64,000 nt of DNA, taken from contig OZ022241.1 in NCBI GenBank assembly GCA_963978895.1, forward strand, positions 23,185,573-23,249,572, written 5' to 3'. How positions within the stretch are numbered: the stretch's first letter is position 1; each line of letters starts with the position of its first letter. The DNA comes from Erpobdella octoculata. Its lineage: Eukaryota; Annelida; Clitellata; Hirudinida; Erpobdellidae. Position numbers and translations under genes: made by a program. Of the stretch, positions 23,619-34,461 are shown piece after piece. The notes below the pieces were generated by a model. That model did no database searches. It had not been told where the DNA came from and was given only the letters and a program-made list of their open reading frames with translations.

Positions 23619-24327
23619 TAGGGCTTGCATGCGATTAAAAATTTTAATCGCGATTAATAACACGTTTAATCGCACATAAAAAAATAATTTATTATTTAAA
23701 AACATACACACGAATAAGTAAAAAACTGTAGAGCAATGATTCAACTGTTCGATAACGTACAATTGCCTTCGTATTTTCTTTGGATTTAGACAAAGAAACA
23801 GTTGAATCAATGCTCTACAGTTTTTCACTTATTCGTGTGTATGTTTTTAAATAATAAATTATTTTTTTATGTGCGATTAAACGTGTTATTAATCGCGATT
23901 AAAGTTTTTTAATTTTGAAACCCGGACCCGAACCTGAAAGTTTTTAATTTTGAAACCCGGAACCTGGCATTTAGTTATCTAGAGATTTAAAAAAAATTCA
24001 AGTTTCATCGAAGTTTGAATACACTTCAATATCATTTAAACAGTAAGCACGCTTTTACGGCAAATAAAATAAGCCAAAACGACTCTTAGTTATCAAAACA
24101 TGTCAAAATAACAGAAAATTAAATGAGGTAAGTAATTAAATTAAAAACTTTCAGGTTCGGGTCCGGGTTTCAAAATTAAAAAATTTTAGGTTCGGGTCGG
24201 GTTTGGGTTGAGTTTGGGTTGTAAAATTTTCATAATTTTAAAAATGCGCCTTTAAAAATTTTAATCACGTTAATTTTTAACTTGCGTTAATGTATTAACG
24301 AATTAACGCGTTAACTTGCAAGCCCTA
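23619..24327. mobile_element. MITE with TAGGGCTTGCA ends and nested palindromes
   Basis: Left terminus TAGGGCTTGCA (23619-23629) and right TGCAAGCCCTA (24317-24327) are inverted repeats. Inside, 23630-23750 and 23797-23912 form a long inverted repeat including TTAATCGCGATTAATAACACG, and 23920-23965 pairs with 24135-24195 (GAAACCCGGACCCGAACC type). No transposase. Target duplication unclear, so class unassigned. Confidence 0.6.
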
Positions 24328-24330
24328 ACA

Positions 24331-24538
24331 TATATCTATATATATAAAAACCTCGTGTCGGTGTTTGTGTCCAAACTCCTCCGAAACGGCTAAACCGATT
24401 TTTATGAAATTTTTTGTGTACGTTTGGTGAATCTGAGGTTAGGTACACAAACAATTTCATAAAAATCGGTTCAGCCGGTTCGGAAGAGTTTATATATAAT
24501 ATATAGGACAAACTTACAAACAGACAGACTCACAAATA

Positions 24539-24545
<7 letters not shown>
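24331..24545. repeat. Short palindromic dispersed element
   Basis: CGAAACGGCTAAACCGATTT... at about 24382 is the inverted complement of ...AAATCGGTTCAGCCGGTTCGG at about 24464. It ends with CAAACAGACAGACTCAC before (TA)n. CCGATTTTTATGAAATTT-type words are common in short interspersed or foldback elements of invertebrates. No coding. Confidence 0.5.

Positions 24546-24573
<28 letters not shown>
24546..24573. repeat. (TA)n microsatellite
   Basis: Short TA tract bordering the 5'-truncated PLE that starts at about 24574. Confidence 0.95.
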
Positions 24574-24576
<3 letters not shown>

Positions 24577-24826
24577 TGGCCATGTTTGTGACATTGATGA
24601 TGAAGTTAAGGATGATGAGCCCGAGCCACTTGCTGTTTCTGGCCCCTCTAGTGACGCGTGTGGTTCTGTTCCGGAGATTGCTTCGAACCTTTCTAATGTC
24701 ACCGTCACACAGGCTGACGGCGGCGGCGAAGATGAAGGGGTTGTTGACAGTGGAAATGCGGTTACAATGTCGTTTTGCCATATAATCAATAGTGGTAATA
24801 TTACATTGCGTCGGAAAAGACAGTGA
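24574..24826 (+). CDS. PLE C-terminal linker and basic tail (partial)
   Basis: Frame entering from the TA tract: CDIDDEVKDDEPEPLAVSG (acidic linker), VTQADGGGEDEGVVDSG, then SGNITLRRKRQ and TGA. The NIT-x-RRKR ending identifies the PLE C-terminus. The GIY-YIG domain is absent through 5' truncation. Confidence 0.65.
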
Positions 24827-24977
24827 TTCATAACCTTTCTAATGTCACCGTCACACAGGCTGACGGCAGCAGGGAAGATGAAGGTGTTGTTGACAGTGGA
24901 AATGCGGTTATAATGTGGTTTTGCCATATGATCAATAGTGGTGATATTACATTGCGTCGGAAAAGACAGTGATTCAT
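24686..24977 (+). repeat. 146-bp tandem duplication of PLE C-terminus
   Basis: Segment 24686-24831 is repeated at 24832-24977 (AACCTTTCTAATGTCACC start), including a second GNI/GDI-TLRRKRQ terminus. The second copy differs at a few sites and lacks an open link. Confidence 0.9.
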
Positions 24978-25200
24978 AATTGGTTTTAAATAGTTCCGAC
25001 TTTATCGGATTACAATATTTTTATATAGACCGATTTACAAAAAATTTTAATTCTTTAGTTTTATAGTATATATTTTAATTATACATTTCCGTTCATTTTA
25101 AGTTATTTTATTTACAAATTCTAGTATATTCGATTTAAAAAACTTTCCTGTCTTCGTAAATATTGGTATATATGTCTATGTTGTTTACATTTAAACAGTT
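24978..25200 (+). other. PLE 3'UTR
   Basis: AT-rich non-coding sequence between the duplicated C-terminus and the hammerhead-like motif. Nothing else seen. Confidence 0.5.
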
Positions 25201-25242
25201 GAGTACCGATGATGGCGAATGCCGAAACCGGCCGGTCTACTC
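25201..25242 (+). ncRNA. Degenerate hammerhead motif (PLE)
   Basis: Helix I GAGUA/UACUC, core CCGAUGA (U4 changed to C), +U, helix II GGC/GCC with loop GAAU, GAA, helix III ACC/GGU with loop GGCC, C17. Helix III is a compensated ACC/GGU pair rather than ACU/AGU. The U4-to-C change should impair cleavage. Confidence 0.7.
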
Positions 25243-25393
25243 GTTTAAATAAAGATTTCGAAAATGTTTGTACTGTTTTGAACATAAGAAAAGAATGGAG
25301 ACAGCTGACGAATTTGATTCAAAAGTGTTGCAAACAGAAAACATTTTTTGTCAAATAAGAAATAAACTGAAAACACCAAATTCAATCAATCTA

Positions 25394-25646
25394 AGAAGAC
25401 CGGCACGAAAAACGGTGGTCATTCTACTGGGCATCTAGCCAATAGAAATAAACTAAAAACATAAAATTCAATAAACCTAAAAATAAGTCCATTAATCAGT
25501 AACTTATATTAATTTGGTTAAAAAAACTTAATATATATTACTGATTAATGGACTTATTTTTAGGTTGATTGAATTTTGTGTCTTCAGTTTATTTGTTTTG
25601 GCCAGATGCCCAGTAGAATGACCACCATCTTTCGGTGGCGGTCTTC
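25394..25646. mobile_element. Foldback/MITE with 109-bp inverted arms
   Basis: Arms 25394-25502 and 25538-25646 are inverted near-copies (GAAGACCG ... ATTAATCAGTAA against TTACTGATTAATGG ... CGGTCTTC) around a 35-bp spacer. No ORF. Confidence 0.75.
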
Positions 25647-25673
25647 TTTCTTTTCTATTGTTGACATTTGAAC

Positions 25674-26058
25674 TAGAGGTGTGCACGGTAGTGGGGACAG
25701 CGGGAATACCGCGGATTTTGCGGTGTTACCGCGGAAATGGGGACGAACGAGGTGGGGATACCGCGGTAATGGGGATGAAGTTGTGGGGTTACCGCGGGGA
25801 TGGAAACAAACGTTGCGGGACTACGGAAAAATAATGACTACTACGGAATTGATTAAAAATGGGAATGAACAGCGCGGGGATGGATGGGGACGGGGATGAA
25901 AGATTGGAAGACTGCGGGGATGGTTGGGGATGGGGATGAAACACTGCGGGGATGCTTGGGGATGGGGATGATGCTGGTGGGGATGGATGGGGATGGGGAT
26001 GACACTTGCGGGGATGGTTGGGGATGGGGACAAAAAGTCGTCCCCGCGCACACCTCTA
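25674..26058. mobile_element. hAT MITE with perfect 8-bp target duplication
   Basis: Termini TAGAGGTGTGC and GCACACCTCTA form an inverted repeat typical of hAT elements. Both sides carry the same 8 bp ATTTGAAC (25666-25673, 26059-26066). The interior is a G-rich minisatellite of GGGGATG(G) units (about 25860-26035) plus GGGGATACCGCGG-like blocks. No transposase, so non-autonomous. It is inserted in a PLE, exactly upstream of its hammerhead. Confidence 0.9.
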
Positions 26059-26063
26059 ATTTG

Positions 26064-26102
26064 AACCTTGATAATGGAGAATAACTCCGAAACGCGTAGG
26101 TG
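26064..26102 (+). ncRNA. Degenerate hammerhead motif (PLE)
   Basis: Helix I ACC/GGU, core UUGAUAA (from CUGAUGA, C3 and G8 changed), +U, helix II GGAG/CUCC, GAA, helix III ACGCGU, A17. Two core substitutions predict no activity. The hAT target duplication covers its helix I 5' strand. Confidence 0.6.
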
Positions 26103-26125
26103 ATATTATATATTGGATAATAACT

Positions 26126-26552
<427 letters not shown>

Positions 26553-26562
26553 TTTATTGTCA

Positions 26563-26604
26563 GACCGACGGACCGTTTCAGCTATGTCAGCCATCATCAG
26601 GGTC
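26563..26604 (-). ncRNA. Hammerhead ribozyme motif (PLE, NCSLEQ subfamily)
   Basis: On minus: helix I GACC/GGUC, CUGAUGA+U, helix II GGCU/AGCU with loop GACAU, GAA, helix III ACG/CGU with loop GUC, C17. Intact. The 3'UTR remnant continues to about 26742. Confidence 0.85.
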
Positions 26605-26742
26605 AAAAGTAAAACGAGAAAAGTAAACAAACAGAAAGAACGGAAATTATCAAAGAATTAGCACACCAACAAAAGAGTAAACACTCCACCTGTAAAATCA
26701 AAAAAATACGAAGCTCAACAAAAAGAACATGAGTAAAACAAA

Positions 26743-26774
26743 TAGAGAGTTGTATTTCTTAGAGCATGTCTTAA

Positions 26775-26862
<88 letters not shown>
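26743..26862 (+). repeat. Inverted PLE end remnant plus (TA)n
   Basis: Bases 26743-26777 encode the end of the N-terminal module (RVVFLRACLKD) in plus orientation, opposite to the adjoining 3'UTR. TA repeat runs from about 26778 to 26862. This is a short inverted tail of the minus-strand PLE. Confidence 0.65.
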
Positions 26863-26864
<2 letters not shown>

Positions 26865-26944
26865 CGAGCGTAGTTTGGCGTAATATTTTCTTTTAAGCAC
26901 ACTCCGTTAAAAACTATGGCCCACTTGGCGTTTATACTCAATGT
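26863..26944 (-). pseudogene. PLE ORF N-terminal module (inverted tail)
   Basis: On minus: [20 protein letters not shown] and TPNYARN, then (TA)n. Its [16 protein letters not shown] equals that of the plus module at 28004, in inverted orientation. Confidence 0.65.
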
Positions 26945-27508
26945 ATTGTCCAAGACGAAAACTTCGACCAGACATTGCAATTGTTTCGTCACTGCAACGG
27001 ACACGCACCTCCACATCCATCGAACACACACTCTAGTTCGACAACTTCATGTACTGTTCTCACCTCGGTCCCTTCACTTCATGGCTACAGTCTACGCGAG
27101 CCTAAACCGAGTTCGACCACAGAACACCCACCCATTGATACCAACTAAACTTCCACACTCGAACCAAGTATTGTTTCTACCACCGCACCTTGTCTTCCTC
27201 CGCAGCTTCCCACCACACTTCCTTCGCACCCTCCGACACCTGCTTCTGACCCTGACGCCACGATCGTCGCTATCTCTTCACCTTCCATTCCCTCAGACCA
27301 TACTACCACTCAATGCATCGTCGACTACTCATCCGACCCCACGATCCTCGATATCTCTTCACTTTTCACTTCCACAGAACAAACTACCACTCAATGTATT
27401 GTCGATTATTCACTCGTTTCCGCGAACACAAGCTCTCCTAATACACATATCTCTTCTGACATTATTAATAACCCTAACATTACTTTGCGTCGTAATCGAC
27501 ACAAATAA
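26945..27508 (+). pseudogene. PLE C-terminal linker and basic tail
   Basis: IVQDENFDQTLQLFRHCNG aligns with NIQDDHFDQTLQLFDHNNG after the GIY-YIG domain in 37104-38115. Then LHGYSLREPKPSS, an in-frame TAA at 27146-27148, a Thr/Ser/Pro-rich linker with TTTQCIVDYS twice, and SSDIINNPNITLRRNRHK with TAA at 27506-27508. One nonsense change; the endonuclease is lost. Confidence 0.7.
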
Positions 27509-27895
27509 AACATTATTTCTTACCACTCACATACTGTTACTCTTTCCTATTTATACTTCATTAATTTGTACACCGCCCGCGCCATACACCATTTCTACAC
27601 CTATAAATTTCACCAAGACGTTTCTCGTACACTATCTCCCCTTCCCATATTCGTACACACACCTACAACTACAGCTAGTCACCTCGTCTAACTATCTCAC
27701 CTTTAAGTTGTCGCGTTCGTGCTTTAGCGCTCACTCGTTTACTTAATTTGAAGTAATCTCGTTTTCGTTTTACTTTTGCACTCTAATGGAATTTAATTTA
27801 ATTTGTTTCGAACTCTAATTTAATTTAATTTAACTTGTTTTGATTCGTCTTGCTTCCGTTTCTTATTTTACGCTGACTTTTAGTTTATTACTTTG
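27509..27895 (+). other. PLE 3'UTR
   Basis: Non-coding; AATTTAATTTAATTT-type runs at 27785-27835. No further feature. Confidence 0.55.
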
Positions 27896-27937
27896 GGCTC
27901 TGAAGATGGAAAAGGATTTCCGAAACTGCAGTAAGCC
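27896..27937 (+). ncRNA. Hammerhead ribozyme motif (PLE)
   Basis: Helix I GGCU/AGCC, CUGAAGA+U, helix II GGAAA/UUUCC (5 bp, loop AGGA), GAA, helix III palindrome ACUGCAGU (very short loop), A17. Core intact. The tight helix III may favour dimeric rather than monomeric folding. Confidence 0.8.
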
Positions 27938-28003
27938 AAATAAAACATCTTAAACAAGTCTCACGTCTTTCAATTACCGCAAAATCGAGGGCACCATAAA
28001 AAA

Positions 28004-28198
<195 letters not shown>

Positions 28199-28477
28199 CC
28201 CTTTGTTGGGAAAATAGACTATTAACGAATTCCTTGTTTGCAGCCGAATTTACGTTTATTTAATGGAAATATTCAAAAACGGGCGAATGTAAAAGTCGAA
28301 CTGAAATTGGAATAATGGCAAAACGTATTTACTTAAAACTACACAATTGGGGAACAAATATAATGCAAACCGATAGAGTTGTGATAAAACCAAGCGGAGA
28401 TAAAATAATGTGAGATAAAATTAAACTCAGGTGCATGGTATATAGAGAGCAGGAATACTACTGTAAAAACATACCAT

Positions 28478-29470
28478 GGCATCACATGGTTCGAAGCGTG
28501 GTTGGAAGATAGGAAACAGCGCGTTTTGATTGAAGGCTGTGAGTCCGAGTGGAAGAATGTGACCAGTGGCGTTTCTCAAGGCTCTGTTCTTGATCCACTA
28601 CTTTTTGTGTTATATATTAACGACTTACCGGACACTATCACACACCAAATTAAAATGTACGCGGACGACAGCAAAATCATCGGCATCATCAAGTCAGCTT
28701 CCGACATTTCATCTCTCAAGGCTGACATTGACCGTGCAGTTGAGTTGTCATTCACTTGGCTAATGCACTTCAAAGTCGAGAAATGCAAAATCATGCATGT
28801 CGGTCGCTCACACAGAATAACCCACCAATACTCTATGAGACATATTGACGGCACGTGGCGACCACTCGAAGTCACAAAAGTTGAACGTGATCTTGGTGCT
28901 CTCGTCTCAGATGATCTAAAGGTCCGAGCACAGGTCGAAAAAGCAGCGTCATCAGCCAATCATATGCTCAGCCGACTCAGAAAAGCTTTCCGCAGCCGCA
29001 GCCTCATACTGTGGCGTACACTTTACCTCTCCTACGTCCGCCCATATCTTGAATTTGCTGTTCAATCTTGGTCGCCTTATCAAAAGGGCGATATTAACCT
29101 TCTTGAGCAGGTCTAACGTCGGGCAACAAAAATCATTGCAATACTAAGACATCAGCCCTATGAACATCGTTTGCAACAGCTTGGAATCACAACGCTACAA
29201 GACCTCCGTTCGAGAGGTAACCTGATCGAGCAGTTCAAAATTGCCCGCAACATTGACGACGTCATCTTTTTCGCTCCGCAAACACGAGCAGCCGGTCACA
29301 CGGCATACAACCTGCGTGGCCACAACTGTAAATTAGAGAGCCAGTATGTCAGAGATTGCAAAGAGCGATACAATTTCTTCACAAACCGGATTGACGCTCC
29401 ATGGAATGCGCTTACGCAATACACAATTGACGCCCCAACAGTAAACGCTTTCAAGGATTGCATCTCTTAG
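28478..29470 (+). pseudogene. CR1/jockey-like LINE RT fragment
   Basis: 5'-truncated inside the RT: TWFEAWLEDRKQRVLIEG, GVSQGSVLDPLLFVLYIND, catalytic MYADDSK, KCKIMHVGRSHR, ERDLGALVSDDLK, YVRPYLEFAVQSW, then TAA at 29114-29116 where relatives read VQRRATK (CAA to TAA). The same frame continues RRATKIIAILRHQPYEHRL, LRSRGNLIEQFKIARN and RIDAPWNALTQYT, stop at 29470. One nonsense codon only; RT active-site Asp pair intact. The C-terminal W-N-x-L motif shows the complete 3' end. Confidence 0.8.
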
Positions 29471-30776
29471 GAGTCGCGAGTCCTCCAGCCTCTGTCAGTA
29501 TAGAGGAGCCTGATGAAGCTCCTCTTCATCAAAAATATAACTTTCAGACTTATTAATTTTTTATTGCTAGATTCTATAAACGTTTTTTATATTTTTGGTT
29601 CTGATGATAAACAAATTCAAATTCAACAGAAAACGTGGAGTGAAATTGAGTTAGATTTTGTTAAATGTTTTATACTTATATTACATACTTTTATTCAACT
29701 TGTAATCTCAGTTTGTTTGTTTGTGTCTGTACGCAAATCTAGAAATTAAAATTTAACCAGCTTTTTGACTAGCTAGGTAGCTGAAATTTTTAGCATAGCT
29801 TAATATTGGATGACAATACATTATTCAATTAAATTCTACATTTGTTATAAACTAAACTGATAAAAAGTGTGAATGAGCACGCGATTCATTTGAAGATCCC
29901 GTAACATTTATGACGTCACGATTTATTTATTTACTAGAGATAGCCCGTCAAAAATCTCGTAATTATGGGATCGTAAAAAGGCCGGGATTTGAAATCCTTA
30001 ATTGTAGTCAATTGTCGCTTTGAAATCGCTGCCTGCAAATGAGCAGTTGCTTTTCGCAGCAAGATAGCTGTATGACGACCGGCGCAGCAACCTATTGGAT
30101 AAACAGGCAAAAAAAAAGTTTGTTTCTGAACTACAATCTTTGTGTGTTTGATTTTATTAGTAACCAAAGAGCTCTGAGGTATTACGATTCTAGCTCTTCA
30201 TCGCAGCTTTGACTTTCATTTTAAATTTTAATGCTCTGGATTGAGCCTATAGAAGATACATATTTGTACATGCCTAATGTAAAACAGTTTTTTTTAAAAT
30301 CACGCTTTTTTACACTTTTGTTTTAAAAACAACTGATGACCAACAAGGGGGTCCTAGGTATTTTTTTTTCAGAAATTTTCTAGAGCTTCTTCACATTTAC
30401 TTTTTAAATGTTGTTTTTAGATGGATGGAGGGATGGATAGATGGACGAACGTCTAAACGTAGACGAATATGCTTTCTAGCGATTCGTACTTCTTTCGCGC
30501 TGACTCAATCAAAATAAATCTCACGTTTCAGAAATCTCTAGATTCTGACAACTCTTTTGATTCTATTAGATAATTTGGGTCAACTTGTTTAACTACAGAG
30601 TCTATTCTCTAAGACTCTAAATCTAGATCTCACGAATCAACTAATTTTGCTTTTTTTTCTTTTTCTTTTTCTTTTTTATTATAGTTTATAGTCTTTTACA
30701 CCATGTGTTTTAAGACGCGAAAACAAAATCAAAATGAAAAAAATACTTATTTACACTAAATAATTTTTCTCTATAT
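29471..30776. other. Unassigned AT-rich interval
   Basis: LINE 3'UTR at first, then sequence without recognisable domains. A 78-codon frame at 29513-29749 has a hydrophobic end but no family match I can name. A short GGATGGA-type run lies at 30420-30445. Confidence 0.4.
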
Positions 30777-31012
30777 TTACAGTTCTTTAAGATTATTTTG
30801 TATCCATTTATAGATGATGTCATGGCATATTTCCGAGTTCAGTATGGTTTGGAGTGCAGTTGGTTTTTGGATCCTTTTACAAAAGTTCCCAAGTTCCATT
30901 CCTAGTTGTGTCGTTTCTTTGCAGTGCAGCAACCAGTGCTCGATTGTTTCCTCTGTTCCGCAGGTTTCGCACAAACCTGTCTCATGAAGATTCATTCTCT
31001 ACAAATTTTGTT
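30777..31012 (-). pseudogene. I-like LINE C-terminal zinc knuckle
   Basis: On minus: MNLHETGLCETCGTEETIEH then WLLHCKE, giving C-x2-C-x7-H-x4-C, typical of the C-terminus of I-group ORF2. Stop at 30777. Confidence 0.75.
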
Positions 31013-31837
31013 TCAGCCGACACTTTCCAAGTCGGAGTCGGGAAATGATGACTTCCTTTTTTCTGTTTGTTGTCTTGAATTTAATTTTATTTGAGACTTT
31101 TTTTCGAGAGACCAGTAGTGTCGACTTTCTTGAGCAGAGTCCCATCTGGTCTGCCATTCGTTCAAAAGCTCTCTGCGTATTGTTCTTTTTATGTCAAATA
31201 TCTCTGGCATAATCTCAATCTCTATTTCGGGATGTTTGGTAGCTTCTTTGGCAAGGCAATCTGCCATTTCATTTCCACGTATGCCCACGTGGCTAGGTAC
31301 CCAAATCAGGGTAATTGTTTTCCCTTCTTTTGAGAGGTTGGATGCTAGTGTTAGGACTGATTCCACAAGAATTGCGAAATTTTTCAATGATATCATAGAG
31401 CTATATGAATCCGTAAATAGGGCTATTTTATGTGGACCGTTTGGTTGTGCCATCCACTCCAAGCCGCATTTTATAGCCGTTAGCTCAGCCGTATAAATAC
31501 TAACGTCATTCGTGACTCTCTTAGCTATTTTCATATCTTTTTCCGGGATATAAATTCCCACAGCTGCTACATTGTCTATCTTAGATGCATCTGTGTATAT
31601 ATGTGTCGAATCTGTATATGTAGCAATCAGTTCCTTAGCTCTTTGGACAATTGACGGATCATCCTTCTTTAACCCCACCAGCCCTTCGTTAAAAAGAGGT
31701 GGAATAAGTTTCCATGGTGGAGTTAGAGGAGGAGTTAAGGGGACTGGATTGAATTTGTCAACTATTTTGTTCAATGCCGCTGTTCTTTTGGCTGCTGGAT
31801 GTTCAGCTTCTTTCACTTTTCTGTGAAAGAACCATCG
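31013..31837 (-). pseudogene. I-like LINE RNase H domain
   Basis: Continues in the RT frame: THIYTDASKIDNVAAVGIY (first Asp), YTAELTAIKCGLEWM (Glu), ALFTDSYSSMISL (second Asp), LIWVPSHVGIRGNEMADCLA (His, final Asp). All four catalytic carboxylates and the His are present. It removes template RNA during second-strand synthesis. The downstream frame breaks near 31013. Confidence 0.85.
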
Positions 31838-33665
31838 CTATTTAACCCCTTCTTGTCCTCTGGGAGGTACAAAGACGTCTTTTGTCGGATGGTTTGGAAT
31901 GATCTTGGTTTTAGTGGCAAGGTTTGTAATTAACATCTTTCGTCGTATATCGAGTGGAGGATCTCCGCATTCTATTTGTAGAGCGGCCAAACTGGTTCCA
32001 ACCATTGCCCCGCAAGCTGTTTTTAAGGCACTATATTGGATATTCTCGAGTCTTTGTTTTTGAGATTCTGATGCACTGTCAAATACTTCGCAGCCAAACT
32101 CCATCGCTGACCGTATGGCGCAGCGGTAGAAAAGCATCAGTGTTTCTTTGCCGCATCCCCAGCTTTGTCCTGTTAGGCATCGCATGATATTTAATCTTTT
32201 TTTGCAACGATCAACGATCTTATCAATGTGTTTTTTCCAGGTTAATTTTGAGTCAAATATTATACCGAGAAATGTAGCTTCGCTCTTCCAACTGATTTTT
32301 TTGTCATCCATACAAATAGGTAGGGAATTTCTTCGGAATTCATTGTATTTTGTAAAACAGACTGCTACCGATTTCTCGGTTGACAGTTTGAATCCCCAAT
32401 TGAGGAAGAATGTTTGGATTTCGTTTAATCGAGTCTGTAAACAGTTTCGCATAGTATGTGGGTCTTTTCCTGAAATCCATATTGCTACATCGTCCGCAAA
32501 TATAGATGTCCGAATTCCATGGGTTTCTTGACAAGGGATGTCGCCCATCATAACAATGAACAAAAGGGGGCTCAGGACAGAACCCTGCGGGGTACCATTT
32601 TCCAACAATACCGGGTCTGACAACGTGGATCCCACACGAACCATGGCCTCTCGATTATTCAAGAAGCTATGGATCCATTTTAAAATCTTTCCTCTGACAT
32701 CAAGCTTTTCAAGCTTCAACAAAAGCCCCTATTGCCACATTAGATCGAAGGCTTTTTCTTAGTCCAGAAAGACCGCCATTGTCCCACCCTTATTCCACAT
32801 CGAGCGTTTAATATCTTTTTGTAGTCTAAGGATGTGATCTGTGCATCCTCTTCCTTTTCTAAAGCCTGATTGTTCACGGTTTAAGAGATTATTTTGCTCC
32901 AGGTAGAACCTTAACCGATTTGCAATAATTCTTTCAGTAATCTTGCACAATGAAGATGTTAGGGAAATGGGTCGATATGAGTTGGTGTCTGCAGAATTTT
33001 TTCTCGGTTTTAGTTGCGGAACAATTATGGATTGCTTCCATAGTTTTGCTACCTCTCCTTTGGACCAAGATAAGTTTATAAGATCCAAGAGCTTATTGAG
33101 ACCTATCTCGTCAATTTGTCTTAGCATCTCATAGCAGATATTGTCTGGACCTGGAGATTTGCCGTTTGCACTCTGCATCAGAGCTTCCGTAAATTCTTTT
33201 AAGGAAATTTCTGTGTTTAAATTATGTGGGTCGTTTTCGCAAGAAATGCCAGATCTGATGGTAAAGGTAATTTCTCTTTTCAGAGCCTCTTTCCTTTGAA
33301 CAAATCTTAAGTCAAGATTTTTGTCTGATGAGTATTTTCCGATGGCAGTTGCTAACGCATTCGCTTTGTCTTTGTCAGAATAAGCGGTTTCATTTTCACT
33401 CAGTTTCAGCGCTGGAACGTTAAAACCTGCATGTGTGTGGACCATATTTTTCACAGCTTTCCACATGGTAGTCTGACTAGAGTGTGAGTTAAGAGAGCTA
33501 CAGAATGTTCGCCAATGGTTCTCTTTTGCTGTCCTCACTATCTTCTGTGCGATTTGTTTGAGTTCTCGATACCGTTCAAAGCCAGTCGTAGTATACTCTT
33601 TCCGAAGTGAGTATAAGACTTTGTTTCTTGCTTTGATTGCGCTTTCACAACTAATTCTGCTTCCC
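31838..33665 (-). pseudogene. I-like LINE reverse transcriptase
   Basis: On minus: TAKENHWRTFCSSLNSHS, ANGKSPGPDNICYEML, WKQSIIVPQLKPRKN, YRPISLTSSLCKITERII, EQSGFRKGRGCTDHIL, MAVFLD then TAA, EKAFDLMWQ then TAG, KLEKLDVRGKILKWIHSFL, ENGTPQGSVLSPLLFIVM, catalytic FADDVAIW, FKLSTEKSVAVCFT, ATFLGIIFDSKLTWKKHI, TGQSWGCGKETLM. Three in-frame stops (32759-32761, a TAG a few codons on, and 31838-31840) but no large deletion; the FADD box is intact. Confidence 0.85.
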
Positions 33666-33679
33666 TAACTTCACTGAGG

Positions 33680-33711
33680 TTAAAAAATAAAAAAAAAAAA
33701 AAAAAAAAGCT

Positions 33712-33754
<43 letters not shown>

Positions 33755-33850
33755 CGACAGATATATATATACACATATATATATATAAACGAGCATATAT
33801 ATAAAATACAGATATATTTATATATATACATATAAAAAAAAAAAAAGTTT

Positions 33851-33914
<64 letters not shown>

Positions 33915-33920
33915 CGAAAG

Positions 33921-33953
<33 letters not shown>

Positions 33954-34014
33954 TATATATAAACGTCAAACGAGCATATATATAAAATACAGATATATAT
34001 ATATATTTTACAGT
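33680..34014. repeat. Poly-A/T run and compound (TA)n
   Basis: A-run at 33683-33706, then TA tracts broken twice by the same AATCGA(C/A)AGATATA ... AAACG(TCAAACG)AGCATATATATAAAATACAG-type block, indicating a local duplication. It borders the PLE at 34018. Confidence 0.85.
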
Positions 34015-34017
34015 ATT

Positions 34018-34158
34018 TCGGCACTAAATGTTCATTTAAACATGCTCTGTTGAAATATACACGCCATTTAGAAGACACGGTTTTGTCAATTAAACGCTTA
34101 AAATATTTTAAGTGAGAGAAAACACTTTTACTAAATCTAAAATCAAACGTTTTATTAG
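34018..34158 (-). pseudogene. PLE ORF N-terminal module
   Basis: On minus: [46 protein letters not shown], then TA repeat. It keeps the complete P-K-Y end. Confidence 0.7.
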
Positions 34159-34203
34159 CAACCAACTTGCAAGTTTCAGCCATTGCGGCCATCGTCAGGG
34201 TTG
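34159..34203 (-). ncRNA. Hammerhead ribozyme motif (PLE)
   Basis: On minus: helix I CAACC/GGUUG, CUGACGA+U, helix II GGCC/GGCU (one wobble, loop GCAAU), GAA, helix III ACUUGCAAGU, U17. Core intact. Confidence 0.85.
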
Positions 34204-34461
34204 TTTTGATTGTCTTAATGTAACTAAAAGTTAATACATACAGTACATAATAATAATTAAAATCGGGACGATGAACGTTAAATTAAGCAGAAAATAATTA
34301 ATAAAATAATAATAAAAATAAAATAATAATAATAAAATCAAAATAAAAATGATTTAAAAATTATATTAATTTAAATCGAGAGATTATAATTTAAATTTAT
34401 AAAATTCATCAAAAGTTTTAAGAAATGTGAAACAGACAAATCATATCATATCAAAACAATA
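34204..34461 (-). other. PLE 3'UTR
   Basis: A/T-rich with ATAATAATAAA runs; links the hammerhead and the PLE stop codon. Confidence 0.55.

Larger units (their letters stand above)
30777..33665 (-). mobile_element. I-like LINE with RNase H (minus), 5'-truncated
   Basis: RT, RNase H and C-terminal CCHC region of a non-LTR element in order on minus. RT followed by RNase H is characteristic of the I group (I, Nimb, ingi and relatives). The endonuclease portion is absent. It ends next to a poly-T run and TA repeats at 33680-34010. Confidence 0.85.

Noticed and set aside
26916..27746. 276-codon plus ORF as a membrane protein
   Set aside because: It is a shadow frame of the PLE C-terminal coding region (26945-27508), which carries the recognisable motifs in another frame.
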